Shown one piece after another: positions 59,348 to 64,000 of a stretch of 64,000 nt of DNA. Position 1 is the first letter of the stretch, and each line of letters begins with the position of its first letter. A program made the position numbers and the translations under genes. The stretch comes from Acanthacorydalis orientalis (taxonomy: Eukaryota; Arthropoda; Insecta; Megaloptera; Corydalidae), in assembly GCA_034766995.1 (NCBI GenBank), contig CM068317.1, positions 49,376,425 through 49,440,424 on the forward strand. The letters run 5' to 3'. The notes beneath the pieces are model-generated. The model was not told where the DNA came from and made no database searches. It saw only the letters and a list, made by a program, of their open reading frames with translations.

Positions 59348-62261
59348 ATTCGTAGAATTAAGACCTAAATGTGAATTATTCCTGCATTTTGATTAGGATA
59401 CCTTTCAAAAAGTCTGTTCGTTTCTTATGTAACAGCTATTTTCAATGTGTTGGACGTGATTTATTTCTCAAATAATAAATTCCACATCCTGAGAGTATGC
59501 AAGATTATAAAAGACTTAAGGAATATAAATAGATATGGGGAACGTTCAAGTTTGCACGGATAATACAACCAATCTTTTAATTCGAGATTAATGCTTCATA
59601 GCTAGTTTTCCTAGTTCGTAAGCCCCTGATGTATCGCCCGAATTATCAACAACATTTTTTTTTGTTAAGAAGAACTGTAGGCGTTATATCGAATCGAACG
59701 ATTGTCAGACAAACTATCAACCACTCTCTCCTCGCACTTTTCAATACGAATCACAATACGACCCGTCTCCTTCGAGCACAACACGGCACCACTCGTGCGC
59801 GGACCGTAAGTGATCCTGAGAAACGCATTAGAGTCTGCAACGTGCACAGTGAATTTCAAATAAAGACAGAAATGGAGACATCGAGCACGTGCACGTTCGA
59901 TCAATTTACATACAGTGTAGAGAGAAAAATCCGCAGGCCGTGCGTCTTCAATAATTTATGAGGCGCGCGCACGAACAGAACGTTTATTGTTCGATAAACA
60001 CGGGTTCGAGACGGCGCGAGCGACGATCCGATAATGATCATAATTCATCGGATGCGTTCACTAACGAGCCCCTTTCGACAAATGGTCAATAAACGGACGA
60101 CCGACGACCGAGATGGATTTGGCATCGGTCCAGTTGTTATCTGGAACACGTTATACCGACGGTCGTTCATATTTTTTTTTATAACGACACCGTTCCGACC
60201 GAGAACCGTACATCAATCGGTGACGGAGCACTTCAGTAAATAAACAGGGAACGTACGGTGTTCTAACTGGGAATAGAGCGCGGCGATCCAGTTTCTGAAT
60301 GCGATTAATTCGGCAGTCGGGACGATATTTCACGGCGGTGGAACACAACGTACTGATTTGAGGGTTTTTAAAACGTTTTTTGATGTTCGACAGTGAATAT
60401 TAGATTTTATTGAACGTTCGACAACCGTTTAAATGAAAAACAGATCATAAAACATACAGCACCTAATCACATTATCAGATTCGTAGTCTTCAAACGTACT
60501 TTCGATAGTATTTTTTTTTTAGTTCAAACACTATTGAAGGGATGATTTTTTTCAACTGGTTTCTTACTCTCTGTTATATTAGAAATGTTGAAGAGCGATA
60601 ATTATATTTATTCTAATGTATTAAAATAACATTATTGTCAGGTAATTTCGGTAAATCTTGAAATCAGAAGCCATGAAGACATAATCGTTAAGTCAGAAGC
60701 TCAGAAAGTCACTATACCGAACACTACAATAGTTTTTTTTATTATATCTTGTGCTCATCGTTGAAAATAAAACGTTAGAATCACAAAGAAGACTCATTTT
60801 CATTAATTTAAAAAGGGGTCAAGTTCTCATTCCTTAGTTCCACACTAAGTCGGTAGTGCTACTCCCACATGCGACATCTGTAAGAAATATTTGTATATGG
60901 CAGCACCATAAGTGTCAATAATCAACTGTAAAATTCGACAGAGTTCATATGTGTACCGCACGTGTTATTTCAATTAAAAGAATCGTTTCATTCGTGTAAG
61001 ACCGATTTTTGTGAGGAACATTATTCATAGTTAAGTCCCTTATTTAATAAATTTTATCTTGCGACCAAAGATTTAGGTGATCTGTAATTTCTATGACGAA
61101 ACACAGCGCTATTTTTTCTTTATTCTTGAAATTGTTATAAAAAGAGTAGACCGGATGACAGTCTGGAGTCGAGAAATGACTAACTAATACAAAAAATTAA
61201 AAAAGATTAATATAACATTCATATGATCTGTAATTTTTATAAACCAGTACAAAGCTATTTCTTCTTAGATACATCGGACAGATGTATCTAAGATGTATCT
61301 GTAGAAATAAGAATTGCGGTTTGTGGTATAAAACAGATTCCATTTCGATCCATCGTTTTAATAAAACGTTTCGTTCGAGTGAGCTGAATGGCAAGACGAT
61401 ACAAATCGAAAAAAAAAACAGATATTAAAAACGAACGAACGAGCAGACAAATTAAGAAGAGAATTTAAAAACTCCGAACAATGAACTGAACACAACTGAT
61501 ACCATGTTCCGGTTCGACTGTGAAGACTATAAATAAATGATTATTGACCTGTCATCGGGTGATACAGAACTGATTGCTCATGATATAAAAAAACCGCATT
61601 TTTTGCATACCTAGCTTTGTTCGATACCGATACAGCCGTCCGCGTGTGAATGATTCGAACAAAAAAATAAAAATCAAAATAATAACAACGCGCAGCCGGT
61701 ATTGTTCGAAACTGAAAGATCATGTTTACACAAGTGTCAGTGTGCTGGATGGACAAATAAACACGTCATCGGGGGAAAAAAAATAAACACGAGTGACGTT
61801 TCGGTCGTGGAGAACGATTGTTTCATTTTGTGATCCGTTGTCGTCGATGTGTGATGTTTATCGATGGTGTAGATATGTTTAAAATATTGAGAGAGACGCC
61901 TATAGACATGCAAATGAAACGATCATAAAATCACCTGTAATTTATTATACTCTATTGTGTGGCATAGCTGTTTGGTGACCGAAATATTGGAAAAAAGCTG
62001 GAAAATAGCAACAACACTTTTTGAAAAAGATGCCTCGATACATGATTCGATTAGAAACCGGATTACACAATTTGTTAAGCGGACAAATTAATTCCATGCC
62101 TTTTCTTATAGACAACATGCATGGAAGAAAAAATAACATATTTCAATCATCAAAATATCACACATTATTTTATGTAACGTTCCTCCGGCTGCCGGGTTCC
62201 CGACTAATCCCACAAATTTTGAGCCGATGAAATTATAATGTATTTTCGGATCTCTTAAACT
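59348..62261. other. Spacer with CpG-rich 59690-60340 and a small hairpin
   Basis: Frames of 110 (plus) and 79 (minus) codons overlap in the CpG-rich part; no domain. A 12-bp perfect inverted repeat with 7-nt loop lies at 61263-61293. The rest is AT-rich with nothing recognised. Confidence 0.4.
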
Positions 62262-62395
62262 GTTTTACTGATTTTTGCATATCTTACACGTCACAACACC
62301 TTCAATAAAAGCTGAACATATAATTCCTGCAGCTTCGAATCCATTTTTTTCAACTGGAATGCGTGAAGCAGACAATACCTAATATGATTCTTCTT
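62262..62395 (-). mobile_element. Family C MITE fragment (copy 9)
   Basis: Minus strand: ctaatatgaat..ggtattgtct, gcattccagttgaaaaaaat, the N-terminal piece equivalent to AAGIICSA..EGVVTCKICK, and tgcaaaaatcagtaaaacag at the family junction. Both ends are missing. It directly adjoins the unrelated mariner C-terminus that follows. Confidence 0.7.
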
Positions 62396-62410
62396 GGATC
62401 AATTTTTTAG

Positions 62411-62854
62411 GAAGTGAAAAGAATTCTCATGATTGACGACCTTCGGAAGGGGAAACCAGCTACTGCCCAATACTAAGCAGCAACTTTGGAGAAGTCGAAG
62501 GTAGAGAAACGTCCCTGAATGGCCAAGAAAAAAGTGTCGTTTCACCTTAACAATGCACCAGCGTTGTTACAATTCAAGCGTTGTTTCTCAGCAAAACTTG
62601 GCCGAATTAAAGATTGAAATCATTCCAAATCCATCGGATTCTCTTGATTTATATCCCTCAGACTTCCATCTGTTCTCGAAACTTGAAATTTTCATGACTG
62701 GAAAGCGATTGTGTCGAGACAAGAGACGATAGTGGCCACAGACGATTATTTATTCGAGGACATCGAAGAAACTCACCTCCGGGAGGGAATTTCAAAACTG
62801 GAGAGACTTTACCGCAAGTGTATTGAGTTTCGACTGGATTATGTCGAAAAATAA
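62411..62854 (+). pseudogene. Mariner C-terminal half (family I, SETMAR-like)
   Basis: Reads VKRILMIDDLRKGKPATAQY, then EKSKVEKRP and KKKVSFHLNNAPALLQF (second block, HQD now HLN). After a shift it reads NLAELKIEIIPNPSDSLDLY and PSDFHLFSKLEIFMTGKR (third catalytic Asp), then TIVATDDYLFEDIEETHLRE and GISKLERLYRKCIEFRLDYV-EK-stop at 62852-62854. This follows the mariner C-terminal pattern to the usual DYVEK end. It contains at least three frame changes. The likely sister copy is at 1-480. No TIR recognised. Confidence 0.88.
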
Positions 62855-64000
62855 AGTACATTTTGAGACTGAAATTCTCACTAATATCTAACCAAGTTAT
62901 TCTTCACACCGCCCTCGTGTTTGCACACTTTCCAGTTATCAACTGTTTTTTCGCTACTCTAATTCGGAATCACACGAATCAGATCAGATATATTAATATT
63001 TCTTTTTTCAATTCCATATTCGTCCGTTTCTGTACAATCGTCCACGGAACGATCGCACCGCCCTTATCAATTTTAATCAGCCCCGTGTACACACAATCCC
63101 ATAGTCAAAGAGACGCGTTCCAGTGTCCGGGCTCGTTTGAAGCGGAACCGTCGACACGAGACGCCGTGTAATGAAAATCGGTACCGGTCTAATGGAACGC
63201 GATCGAAAAAGAAACGCGTCGAAGATGCGACGCAAGCAGAGACAGAATATTCAAAGAATGTTTGATTAAAACGAACCGAACGAGCGACTCGAGCGGCCGT
63301 GACGCTCGGATCGCGGACGCATAATTGATGTTATTGTACGAAAGTGTGTTATAATGAGATTATGGCGAAATTAATTGATTTTTATTTACAGTGGGATAGG
63401 GTTCGGGTCACATTTCGATGACGGAGACGACGATCGCAGTAATTCGATTTCGGCGTCGGCGTTCGTTCGATGCTGGATGGAGCGGCGCTCGGTATTAAAT
63501 TTTATTTTTATGTTTTTCTTCTTTTTCTGGAGACGGATACTTCACGTTCTCGTGTTTCTCGATTTCTGTTCGAGACGTCGTTAACATACACAAGGTGTGG
63601 CGAGAAATCTTTCCGAATTTCTCTCGGCTATTAGTTCGGTGCTAGTGAAGTGATGTGCCTTATCGTTTTCAGTTGAAATAACTACTTTGTTATTTTTTCC
63701 TCAAGACTTGAGTTATCCTAGACTATCTAAAGTTTACTTGAAGCAATTACACATGTTGAAACTCGTAAATAGAAATTCTAGTGATATAAAAGAATGAAGA
63801 CCAACAGGACTACGCATCTACTAGATAATAGGCAGAAAAATATATTTCTACATTTTCTATACTTTAACTATTTTATTTTATTGACCAGTTGTGTCACTTT
63901 TTCTACAGAAAGTCAACAACGTACGACCGTTTGTAGTGACCGATCGAGAACCGGACATAAAAATTTATTTTATGTCTTCAGTAACATCCATCCAGGCTAT
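62855..64000. other. Spacer with CpG-rich patch 63080-63600 and possible element end
   Basis: Frames of 102 and 69 codons in the CpG-rich patch have no domain. At 63589 the sequence acaaggtgtggcgagaaatc, then tttccgaatttctctc, resembles a mariner-type terminus, but no transposase block follows before the window ends. Confidence 0.35.

Overview
This window looks like non-coding, repeat-rich nuclear DNA from an insect. It is AT-rich and full of (TA)n microsatellites. All recognisable protein homology belongs to decayed mariner-type DNA transposons of the kinds common in insect genomes, with SETMAR-like catalytic domains and TIRs such as TTAGGTCGGTAGGAAAATAA. A hymenopteran would fit, but that is an impression; the sequence does not settle the order. 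No bacterial operon, rRNA, tRNA, CRISPR array or intact host gene was found. No open frame exceeds about 200 codons, and the long ones lie in GC-rich, stop-poor patches, often open on both strands.

Layout. 0-2.5 kb: a mariner transposase remnant cut by the window edge, then tandemly duplicated ends of two further mariner families. 3.5-6 kb: the 3' end of a third family abutting a mariner-derived MITE, then a nearly complete but frameshifted mariner (4815-5920). 6.4-7.8 kb: three tandem copies of a unit of about 420 bp. 12.1-12.6 and 24.2 kb: remnants of a second transposase type. 15.6-16.4 kb: a decayed mariner on the minus strand. 17.4-19.0 kb: a satellite-like array of about 20 units of about 81 bp, with a smaller related 80-bp array at 22.1-22.5 kb. 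19.8-20.7 and 43.3-43.7 kb: a dispersed repeat built from CCGGACA-containing modules, one copy interrupted by a 190-bp element with 17-bp inverted ends. 25.2-26.6 kb: long-period AT-rich repeats. 29.0-29.8 kb: a direct duplication of about 404 bp that carries its own (TA)n tract. 36.7-53.6 kb: repeated insertions of one MITE family, all complete enough copies sharing the same internal deletion, plus a 328-bp segmental duplication. 54.15-55.29 kb: a full-length but degenerate mariner with both TIRs. 55.9-56.3, 58.9-59.3 and 62.4-62.9 kb: C-terminal transposase remnants of further families.

Between these lie CpG-rich patches of 0.2-0.6 kb at roughly 1, 10, 13, 17, 19.5, 21, 27, 28.4, 31.5, 35, 38.8, 42.6, 52, 55.5, 58.4, 60 and 63.3 kb. 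They may be regulatory islands or exon-less remnants; the sequence alone does not decide. I see no gene network here. The dominant process is repeated invasion, internal deletion and local duplication of mariner-type elements. The most distinctive structures are the two related 80/81-bp arrays, the shared-junction MITE family and the 190-bp TIR element.
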